The translations under genes and the position numbers were made by a program. Source: Geobacter argillaceus (lineage in GTDB: Bacteria > Desulfobacterota > Desulfuromonadia > Geobacterales > DSM-12255). Taken from it: a stretch of 64,000 nt of DNA. The notes under the pieces were generated by a model. The model saw only the letters and a list, made by a program, of their open reading frames with translations, did not search any database and was not told the origin of the DNA. The stretch spans positions 62,001-126,000 of the forward strand of contig NZ_VLLN01000009.1 in NCBI RefSeq assembly GCF_007830735.1. The letters are read 5' to 3'. Below are positions 8,914-17,606 of the stretch, in pieces. The number at the start of each line of letters is the position of its first letter. The first letter of the stretch is position 1.

Positions 8914-9141
8914 TTAACGGATATCAAGGGCCGCGGGATAGACACCACTGTTGTCAGCGCCAAAGGCTTCCCAGCCGGTCTTGATGTTCTTGCAATCAGC
9001 GTTTGCGGCGCTGTTGCGGGCCTTGGCCTGGTAGGCCGAGAACTGCGGGATGGCGATGGCTGCCAGGATGCCGATGATCGCCACGACGATCAGCAGCTCG
9101 ATGAGGGTGAAACCTTTTTTGCTTCTGAGGTTAACTAACAT
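8914..9141 (-). CDS. pilA: Short type IV pilin PilA-N, copy 1
   Basis: A 75-residue prepilin. The leader MLVNLRSKKG is cut by prepilin peptidase before FTLIELLIVVAIIGILAAIA, giving a 65-residue mature pilin with Glu5, the N-terminal helix and almost no globular domain, as in Geobacter PilA-N. Aromatic residues are F1, F24, Y27, W47, F50 and Y58; C40 is the only cysteine. The ATG at 9141 has AAAGGAG before it. The frame stays open to 9225, but that would include the sigma-54 promoter. The mature sequence is identical to copy 2, only the leaders differ. The protein is inner-membrane inserted, then assembled into pili. Confidence 0.92.
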   Translation of the reverse strand: MLVNLRSKKGFTLIELLIVVAIIGILAAIAIPQFSAYQAKARNSAANADCKNIKTGWEAFGADNSGVYPAALDIR

Positions 9142-9208
9142 GTGTTTCTCCTTTCGTGCGTTTTTTACAACGTCTGGTTGGTGAAGTGGTTTGTTCGATT
9201 TTTCACCT

Positions 9209-9224
9209 TGCAAGCAGCGGGCCA
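9209..9224 (-). promoter_or_regulatory. Sigma-54 promoter of pilA copy 1
   Basis: Minus strand TGGCCCGCTGCTTGCA has the invariant GG-N10-GC spacing of the -24/-12 elements. It lies 68 bases upstream of the pilA start. RpoN with PilR drives pilA in G. sulfurreducens, so the assignment fits known biology. Confidence 0.8.
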
Positions 9225-9373
9225 ACTATCTTCATTTGTTTAACAGCTCTATTTTACATGTATTTCAATGTCGGTGCGCAAAAAGAAAACTTTAAAACTA
9301 TTTACCTACGACAAAAAAAGGCCCCTTGTAACAAAAATTGTCAATAATGGTGATCGGCTCCCGACAACAGGCA

Positions 9374-9405
9374 TGAAAAAGCGGGATGCCTGAACATCCC
9401 CCGCC
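9374..9405 (-). terminator. Degenerate terminator of the second pilin module
   Basis: This is the counterpart of the hairpin at 8461-8492. An extra C disrupts the arm (GCGGG against CCCCCGC) and the T run is only five long. Transcripts of copy 2 may therefore read into copy 1. Confidence 0.6.
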
Positions 9406-9428
9406 AGTTACAAAAGGTCAACCTTGGC

Positions 9429-9794
9429 TTACATGGCTGTCCAGCCAGTTGCAAAAGCGTTGGCGTCACTGGTTGAGGGAGCGGCAATGGCCGTGGCATC
9501 CTGTGAGTAAATCGCCGTCGAGTTTTGGGCGGTTCCGTACATCTTGGTGCCACCTGAGTGCTTGGTGGTGAGTGCGTATGTGGTGGCGCTAAAGGCCGCA
9601 CCAAAGTGCACTCCCTTGGAGAGTCGGCCAAGCACAGGGGCGGTGGTACCAGCGGCGGTGGTGGCGTCGACGCCTCCGTAGACGGTTTCGCCAGTACCGT
9701 TGGTATCGGTAGCGCCTGTCGCAAAAGCTGTAGCAAAAGCGGAACCGGAAGTAACGATCAACATCAGTGCAACAAGAGAGATTATGCGTTTCAT
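9429..9794 (-). CDS. PilA-C / Spc-like secreted protein, copy 2
   Basis: A 121-residue paralogue of the protein at 8515-8880, with the same signal peptide and an identical last 46 residues. Differences cluster in residues 22-75 (for example NTNGTGQSI against DTNGTGETV). It starts 33 bases after pilA-N copy 2 with AAGGAGG ahead of the ATG. If the PilA-C model is right, each copy would pair with PilA-N in the filament; if the Spc model is right, it protects or escorts the short pilin. The sequence alone cannot decide. Confidence 0.85.
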   Translation of the reverse strand: MKRIISLVALMLIVTSGSAFATAFATGATDTNGTGETVYGGVDATTAAGTTAPVLGRLSKGVHFGAAFSATTYALTTKHSGGTKMYGTAQNSTAIYSQDATAIAAPSTSDANAFATGWTAM

Positions 9795-9827
9795 TGGGAG
9801 CCTCCTTAAGTCAGATGCGTTGTTTGG

Positions 9828-10055
9828 TTACCGGATATCAAGGGCTGCGGGATAAACTCCACTGTTGTCAGCGCCAAAGGCCTCCCAGCCGGTCTTGATG
9901 TTCTTGCAATCGGCGTTTGCGGCGCTGTTGCGGGCCTTGGCCTGGTAGGCCGAGAACTGCGGGATGGCGATGGCTGCCAGGATGCCGATGATCGCCACGA
10001 CGATCAGCAGCTCAATCAAGGTGAAACCTCTTTCGTTTCTGAGTTTAGCTAACAT
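9828..10055 (-). CDS. pilA: Short type IV pilin PilA-N, copy 2
   Basis: A 75-residue prepilin with leader MLAKLRNERG and a mature chain identical over all 65 residues to copy 1. AAAGGAG precedes the ATG at 10055. It is first in its unit, 69 bases from a sigma-54 promoter, and upstream of it lies a strong hairpin that ends the SPOR-gene transcript. Because the leaders differ while the mature parts are identical, selection or gene conversion seems to hold the filament subunit constant. pilB/T/C/S/R genes are not in this window. Confidence 0.92.
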   Translation of the reverse strand: MLAKLRNERGFTLIELLIVVAIIGILAAIAIPQFSAYQAKARNSAANADCKNIKTGWEAFGADNSGVYPAALDIR

Positions 10056-10123
10056 TTGTTTCTCCTTTCGTGAGTTTTTTCCAACGCCTGGTTGGTGAAG
10101 TGCGCTTGTTTGATTCCTTACTA

Positions 10124-10139
10124 AGCAATCATTTGGCCA
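10124..10139 (-). promoter_or_regulatory. Sigma-54 promoter of pilA copy 2
   Basis: Minus strand TGGCCAAATGATTGCT has GG-N10-GC spacing and the preferred TTGCT -12 element. It lies 69 bases before the ATG, at the same relative place as the promoter of copy 1 although the intervening bases differ. Confidence 0.82.
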
Positions 10140-10223
10140 ACTAGTTTCATTTTTTAACTGTAGAATTTATCTGTATTTTTTGTCGGCGCACAAAAAAAAA
10201 CCTTGAATGCTTTGTTCATACGA

Positions 10224-10272
10224 CAAAAAAAGGCCCATTGTGACAAAAATTGTCAACAATGAGCCTTTTTTG
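10224..10272 (-). terminator. Bidirectional terminator after the SPOR gene
   Basis: A long stem pairs AGGCCCATTGTGACAA with TTGTCAACAATGAGCCT around an AAA loop, with T runs on both strands. It ends the SPOR/argS transcript just before the pilA promoter region. The equivalent near 9318-9345 has lost most of one arm. Confidence 0.8.
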
Positions 10273-10309
10273 TGTTGGTCTTGCAGGACGGCACACTACA
10301 AACGAACCG

Positions 10310-11041
10310 TCACTCCTTTTCCTGTACCACCACGGCACCGGACTTGAGCCTTGCAACCAGTTCCTCGGCATCGGAACGGACCAGATGCCTCCCCACCCTC
10401 ACCCTGAACCAGGTCCCCTTCCCTTCCACCTTCGACTCGCTTGCCGTGGCAGCATACCCTTTAGCAACCAGACGGGCCACAAGTTCATCAGCCTCTTTAC
10501 GCTCCTTGGTGGAAGCGACCTGCACCGTAAACTTCCCCTCCCCGGCCAACGGTGAAGGGTTTGGTTTTGCCTGGGACGACGCTGGCTCCGGCTGTTTCTT
10601 TACCGGTTGCGGAGCGGGCGGCGATACAGAAGAGCCCCTAACCGCCGTCGGGGACTCCTGTCCCTTCTGCGGGTTCAGGCCGCTGCCGATGATCGACTTG
10701 TTCCCTTTCTGCAGGGTCTCGTAAAAGGAAAGCGGGACATCCTGGCCAGTACTGGCGGGAGGAGTCGGTGGCTGCTGCGGTTGGACAGCGGCCTGCTTCC
10801 CCTGGGCCACCGGCACAGTTGTCCTGGCCTTTGACTGAGCTGCGGTCAGGGCGGCAGGTCGGTACAGATACCAGGCGGTAAGAAATCCGCCACAATAGGC
10901 CAGTCCGAGGATGAGCAGGAACGTTGCCATATACCGCCCCACCGGTTGCCGTTTGGGACGGTTCCGAGGGGACTGTCGTTGCTCGCTGTAATCGATAACC
11001 ATAGAATTGATCGCAGTTTCCGGTAGAGCTTTGAGCATCAT
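10310..11041 (-). CDS. SPOR-domain membrane protein
   Basis: A 243-residue protein: short cytoplasmic N-terminus, one membrane span (about residues 38-60, FLLILGLAYCGGFLTAWYL), a Pro/Gln/Ser-rich periplasmic linker and a C-terminal SPOR domain (about 165-243, FTVQVASTKERKEADELVARL and VRVGRHLVRSDAEELVARL). SPOR domains bind denuded peptidoglycan at division sites. It lies 87 bases after argS, with which it probably shares a transcript. Neither ATG 11041 nor ATG 11002 (MVIDYSEQRQ) has a good ribosome site; the shorter form looks like a natural start. Confidence 0.85.
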   Translation of the reverse strand: MMLKALPETAINSMVIDYSEQRQSPRNRPKRQPVGRYMATFLLILGLAYCGGFLTAWYLYRPAALTAAQSKARTTVPVAQGKQAAVQPQQPPTPPASTGQDVPLSFYETLQKGNKSIIGSGLNPQKGQESPTAVRGSSVSPPAPQPVKKQPEPASSQAKPNPSPLAGEGKFTVQVASTKERKEADELVARLVAKGYAATASESKVEGKGTWFRVRVGRHLVRSDAEELVARLKSGAVVVQEKE

Positions 11042-11128
11042 GAGACTGGCTGGCTGAAACAGTCCCGTTGCCTGAAACTGTAACCCAATTTTGCGTAAAG
11101 AAAACCGTACGCCGCTAAGAATTTTTCA

Positions 11129-12808
11129 CTACATCTTTTCCGGTGCCGAGATCCCCAACAGGGTGAGGGCGTTGCGGATGGTCATGGCCACGCATTTGAG
11201 CAGGAACAGCCTGGCCGTGGTCAGTGCCTGATCGTCGCTGATCACGCGATGCCGGGTATAGAAACCATGCAGCAGGCTCGCCAGTTCGGTCAGATAGAAG
11301 GTAATCCGGTGCGGTTCAAAGGCCTGCGCACTGCCGAGCACCAGTTCCGGGAACGAGGCGAGACCCTTGATGACCGCCAGTTCCTCCGTTGTGCCCAGGA
11401 GTCCCAGATCGACAGTCGAGAAATCGGTAATCACGCCACGTTCGGCAGCAGCGGCAAAGATGCCGTGAATCCGGGCGTGGGCGTACTGGACATAATAGAC
11501 CGGGTTATCGGAAGACTGCTGCTTGGCCAGATCGATGTCAAAGACCAGCTGTGAGTCCGGTCTGCGCATCACGAAGAAGAAACGGGTAGCGTCTCGCCCG
11601 ACCTCGTCGATCAGGTCCCGCAGGGTGACATAGCTGCCGGCCCGCTTGGATATCTTCACCTCTTCACCGCCGCGCATGACGGTCACCATCTGGTGCAGCA
11701 CGTATTCCGGCCACCCTTGCGGGACCCCGGCATTGAGTGCCTGCAGACCGGCCCGCACCCGGGTAATGGTGCTGTGGTGATCTGCACCCTGCTCGTTGAT
11801 GACCCGGGTGTAGCCCCGCTCCCATTTGTGCAGGTGGTAGGCGACATCGGGAACGAAATAGGTGTACCCGCCGTCAGCCTTGCGCATGACCCGGTCCTTG
11901 TCGTCGCCAAAGTCGGTGGTGCGCAGCCAGAGCGCTCCACCCTCCTCATAGGTATGGCCGTTTTCAACCAGACGCCGGACCACGTCCTCCACCCGGCCAT
12001 CGGCATAGAGGCTCGACTCCAGCGAGTAGACGTCGAAGTGAACATCGAACGCCGTCAGGTCCTGGTCCTGCTCCCGCCTCAGATAGGCAACCGCGAAGCG
12101 GCGGATGGCATCCAGATCGTGCGAGTCACCAGCGGCAGTGACATGCCGGTCGTCGGCGTCAATCGTCGCCCCGGCCAGATAGGCGCTGGCCACATCCTTG
12201 ATATATTCACCCTGGTAACCGTCAGTCGGCCAGCGCGGGTCGTCGGGCTCGATGCCGAGGCAGCGCGCCTGCACCGAAAGCGCCAGGTTTGCGATCTGCT
12301 GGCCGGCATCGTTGTAGTAAAACTCCCGGGTGACGTCCCAGCCGGTAGCAGCCAGCAGACGGCAGATGGTATCGCCAAGGGCGGCGCCGCGGCCGTGACC
12401 GATATGCAGCGGACCAGTCGGATTGGCGCTGACAAACTCAACCTGCACCTTTTGCCCGGCACCAATGTCGCTTTTCCCGTACTCGGCCCCGGCTCTGTCG
12501 ATGGACAGCAGCGTCTGCTGCCACGCCTCATTCTTCAGGACAAAGTTGATGAACCCCGGACCGGCAATATCAATTCGGGCGAACCCCCCCTCAGCCTGCA
12601 ACTCGGCCACCAGTGCCTCGGCAACGATACGGGGCGCCTTGCGTTCAGCCTTGGTCAGGACCATGGCCACATTGGTGGCAAAGTCTCCGTGCTCGGCATT
12701 CGCCGGTTCCTCAACCACGAAAACCGGGAACTGGCCCGAATTGAGGGTCGCCGCTGCATAACAGCGCTCCAGTGCTGCATTGATCTTTGTCCGTATAGTC
12801 TCGCGCAT
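11129..12808 (-). CDS. argS: Arginyl-tRNA synthetase
   Basis: Class I aminoacyl-tRNA synthetase of 559 residues that charges tRNA-Arg. The N-terminal additional domain (about 1-110) precedes [19 protein letters not shown] with the HIGH motif. The KMSKS equivalent reads KISKRAG, and the DALR anticodon-binding domain fills the last 130 residues. I start at ATG 12808 ([10 protein letters not shown]), which has AAAGGAG 12 bases ahead. The frame is open for another 97 codons, but those lie over the small Cys-rich gene and do not look like ArgS. The stop of that small gene overlaps the argS ribosome site, suggesting coupling. Confidence 0.96.
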   Translation of the reverse strand: MRETIRTKINAALERCYAAATLNSGQFPVFVVEEPANAEHGDFATNVAMVLTKAERKAPRIVAEALVAELQAEGGFARIDIAGPGFINFVLKNEAWQQTLLSIDRAGAEYGKSDIGAGQKVQVEFVSANPTGPLHIGHGRGAALGDTICRLLAATGWDVTREFYYNDAGQQIANLALSVQARCLGIEPDDPRWPTDGYQGEYIKDVASAYLAGATIDADDRHVTAAGDSHDLDAIRRFAVAYLRREQDQDLTAFDVHFDVYSLESSLYADGRVEDVVRRLVENGHTYEEGGALWLRTTDFGDDKDRVMRKADGGYTYFVPDVAYHLHKWERGYTRVINEQGADHHSTITRVRAGLQALNAGVPQGWPEYVLHQMVTVMRGGEEVKISKRAGSYVTLRDLIDEVGRDATRFFFVMRRPDSQLVFDIDLAKQQSSDNPVYYVQYAHARIHGIFAAAAERGVITDFSTVDLGLLGTTEELAVIKGLASFPELVLGSAQAFEPHRITFYLTELASLLHGFYTRHRVISDDQALTTARLFLLKCVAMTIRNALTLLGISAPEKM

Positions 12809-12818
12809 CGACTCTTTG

Positions 12819-12980
12819 CTACTCCTTTTCCGGGGCGTTGACACCTTCCGTCGTGGAAGGCTGTTCCTTGATCGAAATGTCCCGGGTAAAATCGGGACAC
12901 CGGGCGCCGCCGTCGCTAACACAAAAACGCTTGGCGCAGGTTTCGCGCCAAGCGCAGATCGCACAACTCTGTCGTGACAT
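12819..12980 (-). CDS. Small Cys-rich protein, 53 residues
   Basis: A short frame in the gap between ftsB and argS. It starts at ATG 12980 with GGAG eight bases ahead and ends in TAG at 12819, inside the argS ribosome site. The product begins [20 protein letters not shown] and has cysteines at 6, 9, 15, 20 and 28, then an acidic, hydrophilic tail ending APEKE. CxxC with further Cys suggests metal or Fe-S binding, but there is no family I can name. The position, ribosome site and close spacing argue that it is translated. It falls below most gene-length cutoffs, so it may be missing from annotations. Confidence 0.7.
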   Translation of the reverse strand: MSRQSCAICAWRETCAKRFCVSDGGARCPDFTRDISIKEQPSTTEGVNAPEKE

Positions 12981-13007
12981 GGGAAATCTCCATCTGGTAG
13001 GCGGGCA

Positions 13008-13307
13008 CTACCGCTTAGGCTCCTCGGGTTTGGGCTGCGAAGGGAACTGGTAGATGATCTCGTTCTGCCGGACCAGGCCGAAATCCCGGCGGGCGACACT
13101 TTCCAGGTAGCGGCGATCGTTTTTCAGGGCATCGATCTCGCGCACCAGTCGCAGATTGTCCGTGCGAATGGTATCCACCCGTTGCTGAATCTCCTTTTTC
13201 TCCCGATTCAGGTGGTATATGCGCAGGAGTCCCCGTTCACCGAACACGGTGAAGTAGAGGATGAAGGTGATGCAGGCGGCAGGGATGAAGTAAAGCCTCT
13301 TCCGCAT
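13008..13307 (-). CDS. ftsB: Cell division protein FtsB/DivIC family
   Basis: A 99-residue bitopic protein: basic start MRKRLYFIP, one membrane span (about 7-24), then a coiled coil ([32 protein letters not shown] broken at about residue 65) and the family tail [22 protein letters not shown]. FtsB joins FtsL and FtsQ in the divisome and licenses septal peptidoglycan synthesis. The length and the ARRDFG motif are typical. It ends 27 bases before the small Cys-rich gene and follows uxs by reading direction on the same strand. Confidence 0.92.
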   Translation of the reverse strand: MRKRLYFIPAACITFILYFTVFGERGLLRIYHLNREKKEIQQRVDTIRTDNLRLVREIDALKNDRRYLESVARRDFGLVRQNEIIYQFPSQPKPEEPKR

Positions 13308-13324
13308 GGATCCTCCCGACGGGC

Positions 13325-14260
13325 TCAGCGCGCCGTCACCAGCGGGGAAAAGTAGGCGATGGTCCGTCTGAGCCCTTCCTGCACCGGCGTGGCCGGCTCC
13401 CAGCCAAGTCTGGCGCGGGCCAGGGAGATATTCGGCTGCCGCTGCTTGGGATCGTCCGCGGGGAGCGGCTTGTGCACGACCTTCGATGTTGAACCGGTCA
13501 GATCGATGATCCGCCGGGCAAACTCCAGAATCGTGGTTTCCGCGGGATTCCCCAGGTTGACCGGACCAATGAAGCTGTCACACTCCATCATCCTGATCAA
13601 TCCCTCCACCAGATCATCCACATAGCAGAAGGAACGGGTCTGGGAGCCGTCGCCGTAGACGGTGATGTCCTCTCCCCGCAGCGCCTGAAGGATGAAGTTG
13701 GAAACCACGCGGCCATCGTTCTCGGCCATCCGCGGACCATAGGTATTGAAGATCCGTACGATCCGGATCTCCACCCCATTCTGGCGATGGTAATCCATCA
13801 TCAGCGTCTCTGCCACCCGTTTCCCCTCATCGTAGCAGCTCCGGATACCGATGGGGTTCACGTTCCCCCAGTAATCCTCGGTCTGGGGGTGGATCTGGGG
13901 GTCTCCGTAAACCTCCGAGGTGGAGGCTTGGAGGATGCGGGCCCTGACCCGCTTGGCCATCCCCAGCATGTTGATGGCACCCATGACGCTGGTCTTGACC
14001 GTCTTGACCGGGTTGTACTGGTAGTGAACCGGCGAGGCCGGACAGGCCAGGTTGTAGATCCGGTCCACCTCCAGCAGAATCGGCTCGACAATATCGTGGC
14101 GGATCAGCTCGAACCGGTGGTCATCCAGCAGATGGGCGATGTTGCGCTTGCTGCCGGTGAAAAAGTTATCGATACAGATCACCTCATGGCCGTCGGCCAG
14201 AAGCCGCTCGCAGAGATGTGACCCGATGAAGCCGGCGCCGCCGGTGACCAGTATCCGCAT
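13325..14260 (-). CDS. uxs: UDP-glucuronate decarboxylase (UDP-xylose synthase)
   Basis: A 311-residue extended SDR enzyme that converts UDP-glucuronate to UDP-xylose with bound NAD. It begins [16 protein letters not shown] with the GxxGxxG nucleotide site, has the [17 protein letters not shown] signature of this subfamily near residue 80, and the catalytic Tyr-Lys in [13 protein letters not shown] near 145-150. I start at ATG 14260, four bases after the ugd stop; the open frame upstream is inside ugd. With ugd directly upstream the two steps UDP-Glc to UDP-GlcA to UDP-Xyl are encoded together, feeding the surface polysaccharides. Confidence 0.94.
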   Translation of the reverse strand: MRILVTGGAGFIGSHLCERLLADGHEVICIDNFFTGSKRNIAHLLDDHRFELIRHDIVEPILLEVDRIYNLACPASPVHYQYNPVKTVKTSVMGAINMLGMAKRVRARILQASTSEVYGDPQIHPQTEDYWGNVNPIGIRSCYDEGKRVAETLMMDYHRQNGVEIRIVRIFNTYGPRMAENDGRVVSNFILQALRGEDITVYGDGSQTRSFCYVDDLVEGLIRMMECDSFIGPVNLGNPAETTILEFARRIIDLTGSTSKVVHKPLPADDPKQRQPNISLARARLGWEPATPVQEGLRRTIAYFSPLVTAR

Positions 14261-14264
14261 ACCG

Positions 14265-15620
14265 TTACCCCTCCCCGCAGCAGCTGTTGCCGTTGCGGCC
14301 GAGCGGCACGTAACGGAAACCGGCAGACTGCATCCGGTCCGGCTTGTACAGGTTGCGGCCATCCACCACGATCGGGCTCTTCAGAGCAGCCTTGACCCGT
14401 TCGAAATCCGGGTTGCGATACTCGTTCCAGTCGGTGATGATGACCAGCGCGTCACAGTCGGCCAGAATCTCGTACTGATTGGTGCTGTACGTGATCCGGT
14501 CGCCGAAATACCTCTTCGCCTCTTTCAATGCCTCTGGGTCGTGGGCACGGACCGCGGCACCCATGGCCAGCAACCGCTCGATAACGGTAAGTGACGGCGC
14601 TTCGCGCATATCGTCGGTACGCGGCTTGAAGGAGAGCCCCCAGCAGGCAATGGTCCTGCCTGAGAGCGGCTTCTCCGGGTCACCGCTCCCGAGAATCCTG
14701 AGCAGCTTGTCGGCGAGCACCTGCTTCTGGCGCTCGTTCACCTCTTCCACCGCCTTGAGCAGCAGGAAATCGCAGGAACACTCCTCGGCGGTCCGCACCA
14801 ACGCCTTGACATCCTTGGGAAAGCAGGAGCCGCCGTAGCCCGGTCCGGGGAAGAGGAAGTCATAGCCGATCCTGGAGTCGGAACCGATCCCTTCCCGCAC
14901 GGCAGAGACGTCAGCCCCCATCCGTTCGCACAGGTTGGCGATCTGGTTCATGAAGGAGATCCGGGTGGCCAGCATGGCGTTGGCCGCGTACTTGGTCATC
15001 TCGGCGCTCCGGATGTCCATGACGATCATCCGGTTCTGCTTGCGCATGAACGGATCATAGAGCTCCTTCATGATCTCCGCGGTCCGGACGTTGTCGGTGC
15101 CGATCACCACCCGGTCAGGTTTCATGAAGTCCTCGATGGCCGCCCCTTCCTTGAGAAACTCCGGGTTGGAGACGACATCGAACTCGATGGAGACCTTGCG
15201 GTTGTCCAGTTCCTCCTTCACGGCGGCCCGTACCTTGTCGGCGGTCCCCACCGGCACGGTCGACTTGTCGACAATGATCTTGAACCCTTCCATATGGCGG
15301 CCGATCCCCCTGGCAACGGCCAGCACATACTGCAGGTCTGCAGAACCGTCCTCGCCCGGCGGAGTGCCGACGGCGATGAAGTTGATCAACGAAACCTTGA
15401 GCGCTTCGGCCAGATCGGTGGTAAAGGAGAGCCGCCCCTCTTCACAGTTCCGCAGGACCATCTCCTTCAGGCCCGGCTCGTAGATGGGGATGATCCCTTT
15501 TTTTAGCCCCTCTATCTTCGCCTCGTCCACGTCAACACAGATGACGCTGTTGCCGCTCTCGGCAAAACAGGCGCCGGCCACGAGCCCCACATAACCGCTT
15601 CCGATCACGCAAATCTTCAT
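14265..15620 (-). CDS. ugd: UDP-glucose 6-dehydrogenase
   Basis: A 451-residue enzyme that oxidises UDP-glucose to UDP-glucuronate using two NAD. The N-terminal Rossmann motif is [19 protein letters not shown]. The catalytic cysteine lies in [16 protein letters not shown] (about 258), and the C-terminal UDP-binding domain contains [14 protein letters not shown]. Length and order are standard. It supplies substrate to the decarboxylase encoded four bases downstream. The terminal [11 protein letters not shown] is a short Cys-containing tail not needed for catalysis. Confidence 0.95.
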   Translation of the reverse strand: MKICVIGSGYVGLVAGACFAESGNSVICVDVDEAKIEGLKKGIIPIYEPGLKEMVLRNCEEGRLSFTTDLAEALKVSLINFIAVGTPPGEDGSADLQYVLAVARGIGRHMEGFKIIVDKSTVPVGTADKVRAAVKEELDNRKVSIEFDVVSNPEFLKEGAAIEDFMKPDRVVIGTDNVRTAEIMKELYDPFMRKQNRMIVMDIRSAEMTKYAANAMLATRISFMNQIANLCERMGADVSAVREGIGSDSRIGYDFLFPGPGYGGSCFPKDVKALVRTAEECSCDFLLLKAVEEVNERQKQVLADKLLRILGSGDPEKPLSGRTIACWGLSFKPRTDDMREAPSLTVIERLLAMGAAVRAHDPEALKEAKRYFGDRITYSTNQYEILADCDALVIITDWNEYRNPDFERVKAALKSPIVVDGRNLYKPDRMQSAGFRYVPLGRNGNSCCGEG

Positions 15621-15673
15621 TCAGTCAACTCCGGTACGTAAATTAAACAAATTCTATAGCACAGGAACCCGGC

Positions 15674-16501
15674 CTATGCCAGCACTTTCCCCGCCAACAG
15701 TGCCCGGCTCAACCGGGCAAACTCTTCCAGATCAAGGGTTTCCCCCCTGCGGCCCGGATCGATGCCGCAACTCGCTAGAACAGCACGCAACACCTCGTCG
15801 TCGGGGGCCAGATCGGCACTCTTCAGGCAGTTCCAGAGGGTTTTCCTGCGCTGGCCAAAGGACGCCTTCACGAGCCGCCGGAACAGGGGCTCGTCCCCCA
15901 CGTCGCACCGGGGTGCGGCCAGCGGCGTGAAACGAAGGACAACCGAATCCACCTTGGGGATCGGCCGGAAGGAGCCGGGCTTTACCACGCATTCACGAAC
16001 CACGTCGAAATGAAGGGCGCAGAATACCGAGAGGATGCCATACTCCTTGGTGCCGGGCCGGGCCACCAACCGATCCCCCACCTCCTTCTGGAGCATGAGG
16101 ACGAGCCGGCTGAACAGGGTAGGGGTCTCTAGGAACAGGAACAGGACCTGGGACGAGATGTTGTAGGGCAGATTGGCCGCCACCTTCCATTGCCCGTCGC
16201 CATGCGCCTTAAGGAGTCGGGGCAGATCCACCCGCAGGATGTCCCCCTCGACGATGGTGACATGGGGCAAGGGGCCATAGGCTGCCGATAACGGCCCAAG
16301 CAGCCGCTTGTCCAGTTCCACCGCCACCAGACGGCCGACCCGGGGGACCAGAAAACCGGTCAAAGCCCCTTGCCCCGGACCAATCTCCAGCACCTGATCC
16401 TCGGCTGTCGGCGCCACGGCAGCCACGATCCGCTCAAGGACATGCTGGTCCACCAGAAAATTCTGGCCCAGCGATTTCTTGGCCCTGACCCTCTCCATCA
16501 T
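15674..16501 (-). CDS. rsmA: 16S rRNA dimethyladenosine transferase RsmA (KsgA)
   Basis: A 275-residue SAM-dependent methyltransferase that dimethylates two adjacent adenines near the 3' end of 16S rRNA. It shows AKKSLGQNFLVDQ at the start, the SAM site VLEIGPGQGALTGFL (about 40-54) and the catalytic NLPYNISSQV (about 113). A GTG at 16507 is in frame, but ATGA at 16501 overlaps the tsaD stop and is preferred. Translational coupling with tsaD is likely. The C-terminal helical domain matches family length. Confidence 0.95.
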   Translation of the reverse strand: MMERVRAKKSLGQNFLVDQHVLERIVAAVAPTAEDQVLEIGPGQGALTGFLVPRVGRLVAVELDKRLLGPLSAAYGPLPHVTIVEGDILRVDLPRLLKAHGDGQWKVAANLPYNISSQVLFLFLETPTLFSRLVLMLQKEVGDRLVARPGTKEYGILSVFCALHFDVVRECVVKPGSFRPIPKVDSVVLRFTPLAAPRCDVGDEPLFRRLVKASFGQRRKTLWNCLKSADLAPDDEVLRAVLASCGIDPGRRGETLDLEEFARLSRALLAGKVLA

Positions 16502-17520
16502 GCCCACCCCAGTTCAGCGGCGATCCGGTCCAGGGGCCAGACCGGCACGGCATCGAAATCCAGGGCACCGAGCCCCTTTGACAGGTAGAAATCCCCCGGC
16601 ACCGCCACCATGGCCGCATTGTCACTGCACAAGGCCGGCGACGGGATATGCAGGGAAACCCCGCACTGCGCGGCCATTGCGGCCATGGCCCGGCGCAGTC
16701 CGCTGTTGCAGGCTACGCCACCGGCCACCACGAGCCGCGTGCAGCCGGTTCTCTCAAGGGCGGTGGCGGTCTTCCGGACCAGGACCTGGCAGACCGCCTC
16801 CTGAAACGAGGCGCAGAGGTGGGGCAGGTCGTCCCCGGCCAGAGAGGGCTCTTTGCGCAAGGCGGTATGGACCGCAGTCTTCAGGCCGCTGAAACTGAAG
16901 TTGAGGGTGCCGTCATGGAGGAGCGGCCGCGGCAGCTTCACCCGCTGCGGGTCGCCCTGTACCGCCAACCGGTCAATCTGGACCCCGCCGGGATAGGGAA
17001 GCCCTGCCAGTTTGGCCACCTTGTCGAACGCCTCTCCGGCCGCATCGTCGATGGTCTGGCCGAGAATGGTATAGCGGCCGATCCCATCCACCCGGTAGAG
17101 ATGACTATGCCCGCCGGAAACCACCAGGGCAAGGAAGGGGAACGGAACCTCCTCCTCCAGGAGAATGGCCAGGAGGTGGGACTCGATGTGGTTCACCCCG
17201 GCCAGCGGGATATCCCTGGCCGCGGCAATCCCCTTGGCGGCGCAGACCCCGACCAGCAGTGCGCCGATCAGTCCGGGACCGCGGGTGACCGCCACCCCCT
17301 CGATATCGGCCATGGTGACGCCGGCGCTCCGGAGCGCTTCGTCGATGACCGGCACGATCCCTTCCAGATGCTGGCGGGAGGCGATTTCCGGCACCACGCC
17401 GCCATAGGCGGCATGGATATCCACCTGGGTGGCAACGACTCCGGAGAGCGCCTGCCGGCCGTCACGCACCACGGCGGCCGCGGTTTCATCACAGGATGTC
17501 TCGATGGCAAGTAATAACAT
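16498..17520 (-). CDS. tsaD: tRNA threonylcarbamoyltransferase TsaD
   Basis: A 340-residue ASKHA-fold protein that transfers threonylcarbamoyl to A37 of ANN-decoding tRNAs, together with TsaB and TsaE. It begins LLLAIETSCDETAAAVV. The metal-binding HxxxH is in GVNHIESHLLAIL (about 111-115), and the ATP region contains ALVVSGGHSHL and VAGGVACNSGLR. The start ATG 17520 is preceded directly by a 7-base repeat (CCCCGAACCCCGAGCCCTGAACC) instead of a recognisable Shine-Dalgarno sequence, which is odd for this genome. Confidence 0.95.
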   Translation of the reverse strand: MLLLAIETSCDETAAAVVRDGRQALSGVVATQVDIHAAYGGVVPEIASRQHLEGIVPVIDEALRSAGVTMADIEGVAVTRGPGLIGALLVGVCAAKGIAAARDIPLAGVNHIESHLLAILLEEEVPFPFLALVVSGGHSHLYRVDGIGRYTILGQTIDDAAGEAFDKVAKLAGLPYPGGVQIDRLAVQGDPQRVKLPRPLLHDGTLNFSFSGLKTAVHTALRKEPSLAGDDLPHLCASFQEAVCQVLVRKTATALERTGCTRLVVAGGVACNSGLRRAMAAMAAQCGVSLHIPSPALCSDNAAMVAVPGDFYLSKGLGALDFDAVPVWPLDRIAAELGWA

Positions 17521-17544
17521 GGTTCAGGGCTCGGGGTTCGGGGC
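17521..17544 (-). repeat. Heptad repeat, locus 1 (5' of tsaD)
   Basis: On the minus strand GCCCCGA/ACCCCGA/GCCCTGA/ACC runs straight into the tsaD ATG, three units of seven bases with two or three changes. It is the only one of seven heptad loci that abuts a start rather than a stop. Confidence 0.7.
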
Positions 17545-17606
17545 AAAAAAGCGGGGCGTACCATACGCCCCGTAAGAGGTTTGTCTACTGTCCGACTTCT
17601 GTCGCA

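Larger units (their letters stand above)
8461..10272 (-). repeat. Tandem duplication of the promoter-pilA-N-pilA-C-terminator module
   Basis: Two head-to-tail units of about 0.89 kb (about 8461-9345 and 9374-10272) carry the same parts in the same order: terminator hairpin, PilA-C-like gene, PilA-N-like gene, sigma-54 promoter and an upstream segment with CGACAAAAAAAGGCC. The coding halves are highly similar, while the upstream regions have drifted. The junction lies near 9345-9373. The duplication is seen directly; its age is unknown. Confidence 0.88.

Noticed and set aside
9142-9225. Longer N-terminus of pilA copy 1 (28 more codons)
   Set aside because: It covers the ribosome site and sigma-54 promoter and is absent in copy 2; ATG 9141 has AAAGGAG.
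12809-13099. 97-codon extension of ArgS
   Set aside because: The extra residues do not look like ArgS and overlap the Cys-rich gene in another frame; ATG 12808 gives the usual length.
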